Of a stretch of DNA of 45,173 bases, positions 15,781 to 23,942 are shown piece by piece. Under the pieces are notes generated by a model. That model saw only the letters and a program-made list of their open reading frames with translations. It was not told where the DNA came from and did not search any database. Positions within the stretch are counted from its first letter, which is position 1; every line of letters begins with the position of its first letter. Origin of the DNA: a virus. Where the stretch lies: positions 1 through 45,173 of IMG/VR virus record IMGVR_UViG_3300021964_000136; one strand, written 5' to 3'. The position numbers and the translations under genes were made by a program.

Positions 15781-16772
15781 TTATTTTTTATAGCCTTGTT
15801 TTTATTGTCTACCCAAAACTTAGAATGTGCAAACATATCATCTAATGTATATGTTGGTTCCCAATCTAATAATGTTTTGGCTTTAGAAATATCTCCACAT
15901 AAGTACGATGGATCTCCTGCTCTTCTAGGACCTACTTCGTATTTTAGACTCTTACCTACCACATTCTGTGCTGATATGATTAAGTCATGTATACTAAATC
16001 CTGTTCCTGAGCCTAAGTTTACAATACCACTTTCACCGTCATTATCTAAATGCTCTACTGCTTTAAGTTTAGCATTTGCAATGTCTTGTATATGACAGTA
16101 ATCTCTAATGCAAGTACCGTCCTTAGTATCATAATCATCGCCACAAATATTAAATACCTCGTCATTTGTAATCTTATCAATAATGATAGGCATTACATGA
16201 GTTGCTGGATCTTGTGTATAACCATTTTTACCTTCTGGGTCTGCACCAGCGGCATTAAAATATCTTGTACTAATATAATTTAACCCATATGCTTTGTTGT
16301 AATCTTCTAACATAAGTTCTGTCATATGCTTACTCATTGCGTACGGACTCATTGGCATTGGTGTTAAAGTTTCTGCAAATGGTTCTTTGCTATCTCTTTC
16401 ACCATACACACTACTAGAACCGCTAAAGATAAAGTTTTTAATTCCTGCTTTAACACACATATCTAATAGTGCTTGAGTACCTGACACGTTATTTTTATAA
16501 TACTTGCCAGGGTCAATAATACTATCAGGAACAACATGGCTGGCCGCTAAATGTATAACCGCTTTTGGTTTAAACATTTCAAGAATGCCTGCTGTAGTTG
16601 TAGCCTGAAATTCATGTGGAAATAAAGTAGCACCTTCTGGTAGTGTCCACTTTCTGCTCGTGTTAGTATCTATGACAATTACGTCATAACCTTCGTTTGC
16701 AAAAGTTTTACTTACCTGTGCACCAATAAAACCAAGTCCGCCTGTAATAACAACTGTTGGTTTATCACTCAT
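15777..16772 (-). CDS. galE: UDP-glucose 4-epimerase-like protein (GalE/SDR family)
   Basis: 331 residues, usual length. The NAD-binding TGGLGFIGAQ (about residues 10-19), IDTNTS, SGSSSVYG, and the catalytic Tyr144-x3-Lys148 (SPYAMSKHM) are intact, followed by STRYFNAAGADPEG and GSGTGFS. The epimerase interconverts UDP-glucose and UDP-galactose, feeding glycosylation of the host surface or the phage. Other UDP-sugar epimerases are possible. Confidence 0.88.
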   Translation of the reverse strand: MSDKPTVVITGGLGFIGAQVSKTFANEGYDVIVIDTNTSRKWTLPEGATLFPHEFQATTTAGILEMFKPKAVIHLAASHVVPDSIIDPGKYYKNNVSGTQALLDMCVKAGIKNFIFSGSSSVYGERDSKEPFAETLTPMPMSPYAMSKHMTELMLEDYNKAYGLNYISTRYFNAAGADPEGKNGYTQDPATHVMPIIIDKITNDEVFNICGDDYDTKDGTCIRDYCHIQDIANAKLKAVEHLDNDGESGIVNLGSGTGFSIHDLIISAQNVVGKSLKYEVGPRRAGDPSYLCGDISKAKTLLDWEPTYTLDDMFAHSKFWVDNKNKAIKNK

Positions 16773-16929
16773 CTTTATTTTCCTCCTTTGGATCTAAGAG
16801 TCCGCCCCAATCCTCTATCTCGTCAACTGGTTCTGTAAGTGAGCCAGCCGGCCTAGATTTTGTAGGTTGGACTACTATCTCCTTGTCTCCTCTCTTTTCA
16901 GTGAAAGGAATACGTTTAATGTTAGGCAT
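16765..16929 (-). CDS. small hypothetical protein
   Basis: 54 residues from the ATG at 16929 (MPNIKRIPFTEKRGDKEIVV...) with an acidic, Pro-rich, probably disordered tail. The ATG overlaps the previous stop by 8 bp, favouring this start over an upstream in-frame ATG at 16953. It overlaps the galE start by 8 bp. Function unknown. Confidence 0.55.
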   Translation of the reverse strand: MPNIKRIPFTEKRGDKEIVVQPTKSRPAGSLTEPVDEIEDWGGLLDPKEENKDE

Positions 16930-17104
16930 TATTTTTTGCGTCTTGAATCTCACCTCTTCTAACTTTCGCTAGTTTAGTAATTTCCATTAATGCCTTCCTT
17001 GCTCTTGTTGCCGATGCTTTTACGCCTTGGCCTTCTTTAAATTTTTCATTTTCGCTTACATACTCTTCGAAAAGTGCTTTAATTTTTAAATGTGTCTCTG
17101 TCAT
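16922..17104 (-). CDS. histone H1-like (Hc1-type) small protein
   Basis: 60 residues, helical and basic at its C-terminus. The stretch KASATRARKALMEITKLAKV resembles the N-terminal half of chlamydial Hc1 and of Hc1-like nucleoid proteins (xxRARKxLxEIxKLAKxxRxEI). The lysine-rich tail of Hc1 is missing. It probably binds DNA or a protein partner through a helical pair; the link to Hc1 is by pattern only. GGAG precedes the ATG. Confidence 0.55.
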   Translation of the reverse strand: MTETHLKIKALFEEYVSENEKFKEGQGVKASATRARKALMEITKLAKVRRGEIQDAKNNA

Positions 17105-17113
17105 AATTTTCTC

Positions 17114-17704
17114 CTATATGTTTTTAAATTGTACAGATTTAATTAAATCGTAATCGGCTTTATATGCCTGCCTAATTACTGATTCATTAACGTTATTAAC
17201 AATATTAATTGATTGCATCAAACGTTTTGTTGCGTCAATACTGAAACCATATTCAGTATTGATTTGATTATAAATATTTTTATTATAATAAAAATAATCT
17301 ATGATAGGTTCAGCACTATATTTTTTTATAATGTCAAACATATCAATTAAAAAACCTTTTTGTGGTTTAAAATGTGCATCATTAGATTTTAAATAAAATC
17401 CTTCATCACCAAAATCAAAAGAAACATAGTTTGTTTGAGGTTCTACTTCTCTCCAACCTAAGTACATATTAACAGTACTAATAAATCTTTCTATTGGATC
17501 TCTCAATATCACTATAAACCTTCCTGGACATTTTTCTTCTTCCCATAGTGTAATTCTTTTCCAGTCGCTATTTGTTTTTTCATAATCTCTAATTACACTT
17601 GTAGCACACTTAGGTACTAATAAAAAGGCAATGTCCTCTTTTTCATTATATACACAATCACCTGGCATAGCATTTGTGTATTTGTTATCAATTGATGTCT
17701 CCAC
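17114..17704 (-). CDS. sulfotransferase-like protein
   Basis: 196 residues from a GTG that overlaps the queD stop (TAGTG). The PAPS loop is LLVPKCATSVIRDY (about residues 28-41) and the second block is VILRDPIERFISTVNMYLG (about 65-83). It lacks the C-terminal third of many family members. An ATG at 17668 would shorten the N-terminus by 12 residues. Substrate unknown; the GalE and glycosyltransferase genes nearby make a glycan target plausible. Confidence 0.7.
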   Translation of the reverse strand: METSIDNKYTNAMPGDCVYNEKEDIAFLLVPKCATSVIRDYEKTNSDWKRITLWEEEKCPGRFIVILRDPIERFISTVNMYLGWREVEPQTNYVSFDFGDEGFYLKSNDAHFKPQKGFLIDMFDIIKKYSAEPIIDYFYYNKNIYNQINTEYGFSIDATKRLMQSINIVNNVNESVIRQAYKADYDLIKSVQFKNI

Positions 17705-18138
17705 TATTTTAAACTTTCGAATACATCATCTATTGCATCTATATCCTCAAAATCTGGTCCATCCATATCTTCTAATGGATACTCCATTTCGCAACCGTTT
17801 TCATTATCTTCGGCTACGGATATTTTAAGCCAACGACCTGGATATTTTGCCATTATTTGTTCTGCTAAGTCATCTGCGATCATCTCGCATGACTTATAAT
17901 CAAGTTGGAGAATAGCATCTCTATACTGATTCTCCAACCATCTTTTAAATTGTATGAATTCAATATCTCTGTCATCATGAAACACTTCTATCCACACTTT
18001 AAAGTGGAATGTGTGTCTATGAGGATAACCTAGAAAACTAACGTCATACTCGTCGCCAGTTGCTAGATTAGGATCTTCTAATGCCGCAGGATACTTGTGT
18101 ATACCTTCTTTACTAAATGTTACCCAAATACTTCTCAT
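17704..18138 (-). CDS. queD: QueD-like, 6-carboxytetrahydropterin synthase family
   Basis: 144 residues. The zinc-site HRHTFHFKVWIEV matches the HGH-type block, EFIQFKRWL matches the DF/lk block, SCEMIADDLAEQI matches the conserved helix, and SVAEDNENG matches the catalytic Glu end. The N-terminal His is in GIHKYPAAL. These identify the 6-pyruvoyltetrahydropterin synthase family. With FolE and QueE present, QueD (dihydroneopterin triphosphate to CPH4) is the best call. The sequence is divergent, so some uncertainty remains. Confidence 0.78.
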   Translation of the reverse strand: MRSIWVTFSKEGIHKYPAALEDPNLATGDEYDVSFLGYPHRHTFHFKVWIEVFHDDRDIEFIQFKRWLENQYRDAILQLDYKSCEMIADDLAEQIMAKYPGRWLKISVAEDNENGCEMEYPLEDMDGPDFEDIDAIDDVFESLK

Positions 18139-18148
18139 ACAATTCTCC

Positions 18149-18346
18149 TTATACTATGTTTGTTGCTTGTGGTCCTTTCGCACCTTCAGTAACATCATAT
18201 GTAACTGCTTGATCTTCTTGTAAAGACTTATATCCATCACCTGCTATTGCTGTATGATGTGCGAACACATCTTTACTGCCATCGTCTGGTGCTATAAATC
18301 CAAATCCTTTACTTGAATCAAACCATTTTACTTTTCCTGTCGCCAT
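18149..18346 (-). CDS. cspA: cold-shock domain protein
   Basis: 65 residues, full CspA length. RNP1 is KGFGFIAPD and RNP2 is DVFAHHTAI, with GKVKWFD at the start and GPQATNIV at the end. It binds single-stranded RNA and DNA and can keep messages unfolded. It is preceded by the 30-residue frame and GGAAA. Confidence 0.93.
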   Translation of the reverse strand: MATGKVKWFDSSKGFGFIAPDDGSKDVFAHHTAIAGDGYKSLQEDQAVTYDVTEGAKGPQATNIV

Positions 18347-18347
18347 T

Positions 18348-18440
18348 CTATTTTCCTCTTTTTGAAGTATTACCTTCGTTATTAAATTCTAAAGGTACTT
18401 CCTTCAAAACTACATGTCCATATGGACAATGTTCTTTCAT
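18348..18440 (-). CDS. 30-residue possible protein
   Basis: ATG at 18440 overlapping the upstream stop (TAATG), TAG at 18348, [20 protein letters not shown] then [11 protein letters not shown]. It contains CPYGH, compatible with a small metal site or chance. It is so short that translation is uncertain, though it exactly fills the space before cspA. Confidence 0.4.
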   Translation of the reverse strand: MKEHCPYGHVVLKEVPLEFNNEGNTSKRGK

Positions 18441-18847
18441 TATTTTTCCTTATTCTTAACGGTCAATTCTAATCCATTATAAACTAACCATTCAGTATCT
18501 TCATAAGTCCAACCTGCTTCTTCTAATGCCCAATGACCATCTTCTTCCATAATGTTTTCTGCTTCTTCTACAAGTTCAGCATCAGCAGGACCTACGAATT
18601 CCCAATCGTTTGTGTGTCCTTGTCCAGACTCTACAAATTCCCAATCAAAATACATATTCATATCTACAGAATCATCATCTAATGGTGGAAGTATCATTTT
18701 CATCTGTTCTTCAGTACCAACAAAAAACCACTCGCCACCGGTATAGCCTTCAGTGTAAGAAAATACAGTTCCGTCTTTAATGTAGATAACTCTTTCCACT
18801 AAACTTTTTTTGTTTTTAGGTTTTAAAATATATGTTTTTTCAATCAT
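18440..18847 (-). CDS. hypothetical acidic protein
   Basis: 135 residues from the ATG at 18847, which overlaps the preceding stop (ATGATTGA) and is preferred over in-frame starts up to 18886. Rich in Glu and Trp (MNMYFDWEFVESGQGHTNDW; later WALEEAGWTYEDTEWLVYNG). No family recognised. No membrane segment. Confidence 0.6.
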   Translation of the reverse strand: MIEKTYILKPKNKKSLVERVIYIKDGTVFSYTEGYTGGEWFFVGTEEQMKMILPPLDDDSVDMNMYFDWEFVESGQGHTNDWEFVGPADAELVEEAENIMEEDGHWALEEAGWTYEDTEWLVYNGLELTVKNKEK

Positions 18848-19001
18848 TGTCTTTCTTCTTATTACGTTCTTCATCTGCCCAACCACTTTCTATATGTAAT
18901 CCTGCAGGAAGACTTCCTTTTAATTCTTTTAGTTCTTTAAGTATCTTATCAACACCTTCATCTATTGCTTTTTTAATCTGTGTATTAGTAGGATGACCCA
19001 T
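18840..19001 (-). CDS. 53-residue hypothetical protein
   Basis: ATG at 19001 overlaps the outer-membrane protein stop (TAATG); TGA at 18840-18842. It starts MGHPTNTQIKKAIDEGVDKI and contains LKELKELKGSLPAG, a short amphipathic helix. It joins the two neighbouring genes in one coupled chain. Function unknown. Confidence 0.55.
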   Translation of the reverse strand: MGHPTNTQIKKAIDEGVDKILKELKELKGSLPAGLHIESGWADEERNKKKDND

Positions 19002-19669
19002 TACCACTTAACTCCTATTGTAACACCTAAAATATTATTGTCAATTGGATCTTCTGTATAAGTGTTTGTTATGCCTAAGACTAATCCATTGTCAAAGTTG
19101 TAATTTAATGATGTTTCATTCCTCACATAGTCTTCTGCTTCATCACCAAACTCGACCAAATACTTGTTGGTAAAGTTTACCTTGTCAGACAGTTTATAGA
19201 AAAACCATAAACTGTTTCTGTAAATTATTTCATCTACTAAGTCACTAGTTAAGTAACCTATTGAAAACTCATTACTTGCTTTGAATTTTTCAGTTCTCAA
19301 TAACTTGTAACCATAACCGATTGCCATACTGATTCTTTGTTCGTCTGTTCTGAACTTGTCAACATCATATGTAGATGTATTAACTATATAATGTTTTGGA
19401 GCAAAAGTATAAATTAACTTGGTATTTACATATAACTCGTTGGTAGTTTCAACATCACTTTGTGTTTGATACATATAATCTACTTCAACTCCTCTTTGCC
19501 ATTTGCCTGTTTCTACAGAATTATCAATTGCCAATTTAAAAGTAGCATCGTCACTATTAATAAATGTGCCGCCAAGTTTAACACCACCAGTTGCATACGC
19601 ATTTAATGATACTAAAGTTAGTACCGCAACTGCAAATAAAAACAAAACTGCTTTTTTAATTCTGCTCAT
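19001..19669 (-). CDS. outer-membrane beta-barrel protein (DUF481-like)
   Basis: 222 residues. A signal peptide (MSRIKKAVLFLFAVAVLTLV then SLNAYA, cleavage after AYA) leads to alternating beta-strands typical of a barrel, and the protein ends in VTIGVKW, an aromatic C-terminal outer-membrane targeting signature. The pattern resembles the DUF481 family of bacterial outer-membrane proteins. A phage copy could change or hide a receptor on the infected cell. A 58-residue membrane protein gene overlaps its start. Confidence 0.75.
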   Translation of the reverse strand: MSRIKKAVLFLFAVAVLTLVSLNAYATGGVKLGGTFINSDDATFKLAIDNSVETGKWQRGVEVDYMYQTQSDVETTNELYVNTKLIYTFAPKHYIVNTSTYDVDKFRTDEQRISMAIGYGYKLLRTEKFKASNEFSIGYLTSDLVDEIIYRNSLWFFYKLSDKVNFTNKYLVEFGDEAEDYVRNETSLNYNFDNGLVLGITNTYTEDPIDNNILGVTIGVKW

Positions 19670-19832
19670 CGTTCTCCTTTATTGGGTTATCATAGTAATC
19701 ATGTGTACCTGCTCTATACCTTGCTTTCCTTTCAGAAACAAGTATACTACTCATATAGGCAAAGTATGCCGCCGCAATAACAAATACAATTCCTATAAAA
19801 AAGTTTACAACTGTCATAAATGCTTCAAACAT
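19656..19832 (-). CDS. 58-residue single-pass membrane protein
   Basis: ATG at 19832, TAA at 19656. One strong hydrophobic segment (FFIGIVFVIAAAYFAYM, about residues 11-27) is followed by a basic and polar tail. It overlaps both the glycosyltransferase end (8 bp) and the outer-membrane protein start (14 bp). It could be a small inner-membrane partner. GGAGAACG lies in its end and serves the next gene. Confidence 0.62.
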   Translation of the reverse strand: MFEAFMTVVNFFIGIVFVIAAAYFAYMSSILVSERKARYRAGTHDYYDNPIKENDEQN

Positions 19833-21048
19833 ATTTTGCCTTTGCTACCTTTCTTCTGTAATGCTGTCTATCTCTTTGTTGCTCTAGACCTAAACCAGAT
19901 ATTACTTTAAGTGTTCTTTCTATTGTACCATTTTGATAATCGCTTATCTTACCTAAACTATATTCGCTTAGGTTATCTGTATTAATATCATCAAACATAT
20001 TAGACAGTTTACTAATACAGTCTTCCATGCTCCAAGGAACGTACAAGTGTCTGCCATTGTTAGCAAATACTTCTGGGAAACTTCTATAAGCAGGATATAG
20101 TGTGAGTGTACCTAATGTATCTGCTTCGCTTACTGTATTGCTTACCCAGTCTTGCAAGGCACAATTAAATAATACTTGACTGTCTGCTAGTAAGTTATAG
20201 TAATCGTTTTTCTTTAAGCCTGTGTAGATCTTAAAGTTAGCAGTATTGCCTGCTTGTAATTCTAATGCTCTATCAACATACTCTTGATCTGAACTTTTTA
20301 GTTCTGGGTGTCCACAAAATATAGCAAACTCAACTTCAGGATCTATTTTGTAATAGGCTTCTGCTAAGTCCATATAAAAGTGTGGTTGCTTCTCATCATC
20401 CCAACGTGCCGCAAAACCAACTCTCTTTGTTCTTTCTTTCAATGGCTTAGGATTAGGAACCCGCTCTTGTACTTCGCTTTTACCAAACGGCAAACCTGTT
20501 ACATATATAGGCTTTTTAAATCCTGCTGTTCTTAAGTGTGCAACAAATTCTTCACTTGCTACACATATACCTGTAACAAACTCATCTACCATTTGTTCAT
20601 ATCTACGCATCCAATCAAACATGCCTTCTCTAATAAGGAAGTCATCTGGGTCTGTTGTTTGTGCTAAGAATCTTAAGAATACTTTAGGTCTGTATTCAGG
20701 TGGAGATTGATCCATTATGTAAGGCAAACATTCTAAGCCTGGTGTAAACATATCTTCATAAAAGATAACATCATCGCTAGTAATTTCACCGTTCTTCATT
20801 TTCTGTACTAAGTTCATTGTTTGACTTAGACTGTAATAACTTCTACCATGTGCGTCTAACACACTACCTGTAACGATTGCTTTGCTGTTATCTAATTCTT
20901 CGCCTTCGATAATTTCATAATCAATGCCATGCTCTTTGAAAACACGCTCGTTCCATTCTTGTAATTGTAATGTATACCTTGCTTCATAAGACTCTAGTCC
21001 CATGTAGAACAGTTTACGCATGTTTATATCATAAACTCCATCACTCAT
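19825..21048 (-). CDS. glycosyltransferase, GT-B type
   Basis: 407 residues. The C-terminal half has the Rossmann nucleotide-sugar domain pattern: KRVGFAARWDDEKQPHFYMD, VEFAIFCGHPEL, a YYNLLADSQVLFN stretch and the acidic SEADTLGTLTLYPAYRSFPE, typical of group 1 transferases. The N-terminal half is a less conserved acceptor domain. The acceptor may be a host surface glycan, a phage protein or phage DNA. Class II promoter at 21069-21097. Confidence 0.78.
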   Translation of the reverse strand: MSDGVYDINMRKLFYMGLESYEARYTLQLQEWNERVFKEHGIDYEIIEGEELDNSKAIVTGSVLDAHGRSYYSLSQTMNLVQKMKNGEITSDDVIFYEDMFTPGLECLPYIMDQSPPEYRPKVFLRFLAQTTDPDDFLIREGMFDWMRRYEQMVDEFVTGICVASEEFVAHLRTAGFKKPIYVTGLPFGKSEVQERVPNPKPLKERTKRVGFAARWDDEKQPHFYMDLAEAYYKIDPEVEFAIFCGHPELKSSDQEYVDRALELQAGNTANFKIYTGLKKNDYYNLLADSQVLFNCALQDWVSNTVSEADTLGTLTLYPAYRSFPEVFANNGRHLYVPWSMEDCISKLSNMFDDINTDNLSEYSLGKISDYQNGTIERTLKVISGLGLEQQRDRQHYRRKVAKAKYV

Positions 21049-21068
21049 ATAGATTCTCCATAATGTTA

Positions 21069-21097
21069 ATTATATCATATTTTGTGGCCAATGTCAA
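21069..21097 (-). promoter_or_regulatory. sigma70-like promoter, class II
   Basis: TTGACA (21097-21092), 17 bp, TATAAT (21074-21069) preceded by TGA. The spacer begins TTGGCCAC as at 15178, but here the leader of about 14 nt holds GGAGAA. Confidence 0.75.
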
Positions 21098-21099
21098 CC

Positions 21100-21606
21100 T
21101 CAATCTATCACCTCGTCTTTGGTATATTTGGCCCAGTCCGTAAATACTTTTCTGTCTTGTAGTTCATGTAAACTATGACACCAAACACCTGGATTAGTTG
21201 CTTTAAAGTCTTTGTCATCTAGTTTGAGTGTCGCATTGTAATTGAATTGATTAATGTAAGGCAACTTAACACTTATCATTGGTATAAATGTACTATACTC
21301 AGTCCAACCACATTCTAATACTTGTTCTGCTAAAGTTACATCAAAGTCTAGTGTAATCCAAATATCATCTTTTAGTAGACTTGTAACTAGTTCGTCCCAA
21401 CCCCGCCAATCTTTTTCAGTTGGTGGATTAAAACTTTGGTTAGCACCTAGATAAATGTGCGGACAACCGCTATTAAGTGCCCTAGCAAGTATTTCCTCTT
21501 TTGGTTGATACCCAACTACAAACAAAGTCTTTTGACCATAAGCAGGCGTATGCTCTACTTCAGTGCCTATAAAAAACTTTGTATCCTCGTGACCTTCTCT
21601 ATCCAT
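21100..21606 (-). CDS. hypothetical protein next to the DpdA unit
   Basis: 168 residues, soluble alpha/beta (FFIGTEVEHTPAYGQKTLFV, HIYLGANQSFNPP, WITLDFDVTLAEQV, ISVKLPYINQFNYN). The repeated short beta-strands followed by acidic turns suggest a TIM-barrel fragment, but I recognise no family. It is the last gene of the polymerase-clamp-DpdA chain and overlaps the oxygenase gene by 8 bp. Its conservation with DNA-modification genes would be informative. Confidence 0.62.
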   Translation of the reverse strand: MDREGHEDTKFFIGTEVEHTPAYGQKTLFVVGYQPKEEILARALNSGCPHIYLGANQSFNPPTEKDWRGWDELVTSLLKDDIWITLDFDVTLAEQVLECGWTEYSTFIPMISVKLPYINQFNYNATLKLDDKDFKATNPGVWCHSLHELQDRKVFTDWAKYTKDEVID

Positions 21607-22225
21607 TTACTACTTCTCTTTTATTAAATTTATTAACTAAATTTTTTTGTTTAAAGTTCCTATCTTTAACTTCTCTAGAAAAACCTAAGTATACGGTAAT
21701 TCTAAATGCATCAGTACTAGCAAGTGACTGTATAGAATGCCACATTGTAGCAGGAAATACAACTAACCTATTGAAACTATTCTCAACAAGTATACTGTCT
21801 TCTTTAGATGTGCCTAAAAAGAACCCACCCATTGTATCTTTGAACTGCGGGTTAGCAAACCAAAGAACTACCATACCATTATTTCTATCTGTATGGCCAA
21901 CAAATTTATCATTTGCTGTTATTAAGTTTATATGTGCTCTGCATAAATCAACGTATCTTAGATCAGTGCCATAGAGTTTGTTATATTCTTCTACTAATGG
22001 CATAATAGTTTCAGACATATTAAATATATCTTCTACATCTGACAATTCCAAACAATGACAAAGTAAAGCCTCACCGTTTTCTACTTCTTCTACTGCATAT
22101 CTAAAGTCTGCTTTATGCTGATAATAGTCTAACCACTTATCTAATATATCTTCATTGAAAAAATTATCAATAATCGCTACTGGTTTATTGTTAATTTTAT
22201 CATTAAAGTAATTAGTAACTGACAT
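21599..22225 (-). CDS. 2-oxoglutarate/Fe(II)-dependent oxygenase-like protein
   Basis: 208 residues from the ATG at 22225 (GGGGAT upstream); a TTG at 22237 is less likely. Iron ligands appear as His111-x-Asp113 (FVGHTDRNNG) and His163 (ATMWHSIQ), with Arg175 (FRITVYLGF) for 2-oxoglutarate, in a double-stranded beta-helix pattern. Such enzymes hydroxylate protein, small-molecule or nucleic-acid substrates. Its place two genes after dpdA raises the possibility of a base-modifying step. Confidence 0.78.
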   Translation of the reverse strand: MSVTNYFNDKINNKPVAIIDNFFNEDILDKWLDYYQHKADFRYAVEEVENGEALLCHCLELSDVEDIFNMSETIMPLVEEYNKLYGTDLRYVDLCRAHINLITANDKFVGHTDRNNGMVVLWFANPQFKDTMGGFFLGTSKEDSILVENSFNRLVVFPATMWHSIQSLASTDAFRITVYLGFSREVKDRNFKQKNLVNKFNKREVVNG

Positions 22226-22412
22226 ATCCCCAACCAATTAATTTATCTTGATAGTCTACACCTTCTTCAAGGTCTACAAGTCTAACAGGCATTGTTTTAC
22301 CGTCTTTAGTTTCTACTATTTCCATTGTTGCACCATTCTCCAACACATGAAATTTTACGTCATGTCCTTCAAATGTGTATGTACCACTGTATGCTTTATT
22401 ACTCACCGTCAT
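22212..22412 (-). CDS. 66-residue hypothetical protein
   Basis: Starts MTVSNKAYSGTYTFEGHDVK and has a compact beta-rich pattern (KFHVLENGATMEIVETKDGK). It overlaps dpdA (14 bp) and the oxygenase gene (14 bp), so it is likely co-translated with both. No family recognised. Confidence 0.62.
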   Translation of the reverse strand: MTVSNKAYSGTYTFEGHDVKFHVLENGATMEIVETKDGKTMPVRLVDLEEGVDYQDKLIGWGYVSY

Positions 22413-23940
22413 AGTCGGCCCTCATTATGTCTTCTTGCATATCCGCTTCACTGTCACCTGACTCATATTCGTCAGTTTCAAATAAAGCACCAAATGTAGA
22501 TTGCTCTGCACTACCATCTGAGAAACTAATCTCCTTTAAAAACTCTTTGTTATCTTCTAACATCTGTCTTGCATTTGTGTTATTAGGATCTAATACTTCT
22601 TCTGCAAAACTTTCAAACATTAAAATAGTACCTGGAACATAAGGCGAAGTTTCATTACTTACACTACTGCCTTTAACTTTCTTCCAGTTCTTCCAATGTG
22701 TAGGTGTTCTGTGTTTCTCCATATCAGCAAGTCTATTTGCTTCTTGCGTTGCTGTAATGTGATTGTAAACACTATGACCCATATAAAGTGCATAACTTAG
22801 TGTGTCCCAACTAGTTGTAGTCTCTTTACCATTCCTATTAACATCACCATGTCCTAAAACACAGATGTCACCAACAGTTAGTCTACTCATTATAGGGGAA
22901 TGTGCAAAAGGCATAGGCATCTTTGATCCTTTGAGATCTTTGTTATCGAATGCTCTATCCATAAAGTATCCGAATCGCTTGGCTCTAAACTCATTATGTG
23001 TGTAGGTTTGGCCATATGCTGTATTAACAAAAGGTGATGCCGCATCAAATGAAAGTGTAACATTAGGATTGTCATATTTTCTCAACTGTCTTTGGATACT
23101 AGTAAGGTGACATGCCCAATTAAGGCGTCCAGTACCCAAGAAGTGTATCCAATCCTTACCTTCAAGTAAACCATCTTCTCTAAGATCCAATAGTCTACTT
23201 AACACACTATACATGTGTTTCATATTGATACCAGCGAATGCGTAACCCTCTAAGGTTCTATTCTCATCACCGTATGCTTCTTGCACAAAACTTTTATTGG
23301 AAAAATGCTTTACTGCATCATACCATATTTTGCTATTCTCTTCGTTACTACCACTTAACACATTTAAGAACTTGGTAGCACCTGGTGTTCTGTTCCTCAT
23401 AAAATAGTCTAAATTAAGTAGACTAATGTCTAGTGTGTCTTGAAATTCTGTAAGTCCTGTCCTTTCGCTTAGTTTACCAACTGCCGCAAAAGCAGGAACA
23501 TCTAATGTCATACTCCAGTCTGCTGTATGCTCTAACCATGTAAGTATCTTATTACAAAATGCTGTTCTTACAGGATCATTAGGATCTTTAGCATTGCTCC
23601 AGTCCATTTTAATAACACCTGTGGCAAGTTGGAAACCACCTGAGTCTCCTAGTATCATAGTTTTACTACGATCTCTACCTTGTATCATTGGCTCACGTTC
23701 ATCGCTTTTAACAGGATCTAAGTGAGCATGTCCACCTGAGTAAAGACCCCATGGGTAATGATAATAACTGTTCTCAGGATCAAGGAAGTTCATACCTTGT
23801 GTGCCTTTTTCAAAGCCTTCAGGGCATCTCCATTCACTTGGATTAGCATCCATTTTCTGTAATTGCGTTACATAGAACCCACTAATGGCGGGCAGGTAAA
23901 CTGCCCAATCCTGGTGCTTCTTTCCTAAATCTTCTGTCAT
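22399..23940 (-). CDS. dpdA: DpdA-like DNA-guanine transglycosylase
   Basis: 513 residues. The tRNA-guanine transglycosylase fold is shown by ILGDSGGFQLATG (Asp99) and LSFDAASPF (Asp299), the two catalytic Asp positions, with TLDVPA, FAGINMKHM and HFLGTGRL between. It is longer than bacterial Tgt and shows no clear Tgt zinc-site cysteine cluster, which fits the DpdA group that inserts 7-deazaguanine into DNA. It starts 2 bp after the clamp stop and is co-directional with clamp and polymerase, so expression with replication is likely. The precise base cannot be inferred without QueC and other enzymes. Confidence 0.83.
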   Translation of the reverse strand: MTEDLGKKHQDWAVYLPAISGFYVTQLQKMDANPSEWRCPEGFEKGTQGMNFLDPENSYYHYPWGLYSGGHAHLDPVKSDEREPMIQGRDRSKTMILGDSGGFQLATGVIKMDWSNAKDPNDPVRTAFCNKILTWLEHTADWSMTLDVPAFAAVGKLSERTGLTEFQDTLDISLLNLDYFMRNRTPGATKFLNVLSGSNEENSKIWYDAVKHFSNKSFVQEAYGDENRTLEGYAFAGINMKHMYSVLSRLLDLREDGLLEGKDWIHFLGTGRLNWACHLTSIQRQLRKYDNPNVTLSFDAASPFVNTAYGQTYTHNEFRAKRFGYFMDRAFDNKDLKGSKMPMPFAHSPIMSRLTVGDICVLGHGDVNRNGKETTTSWDTLSYALYMGHSVYNHITATQEANRLADMEKHRTPTHWKNWKKVKGSSVSNETSPYVPGTILMFESFAEEVLDPNNTNARQMLEDNKEFLKEISFSDGSAEQSTFGALFETDEYESGDSEADMQEDIMRADYDGE

Positions 23941-23942
23941 GT

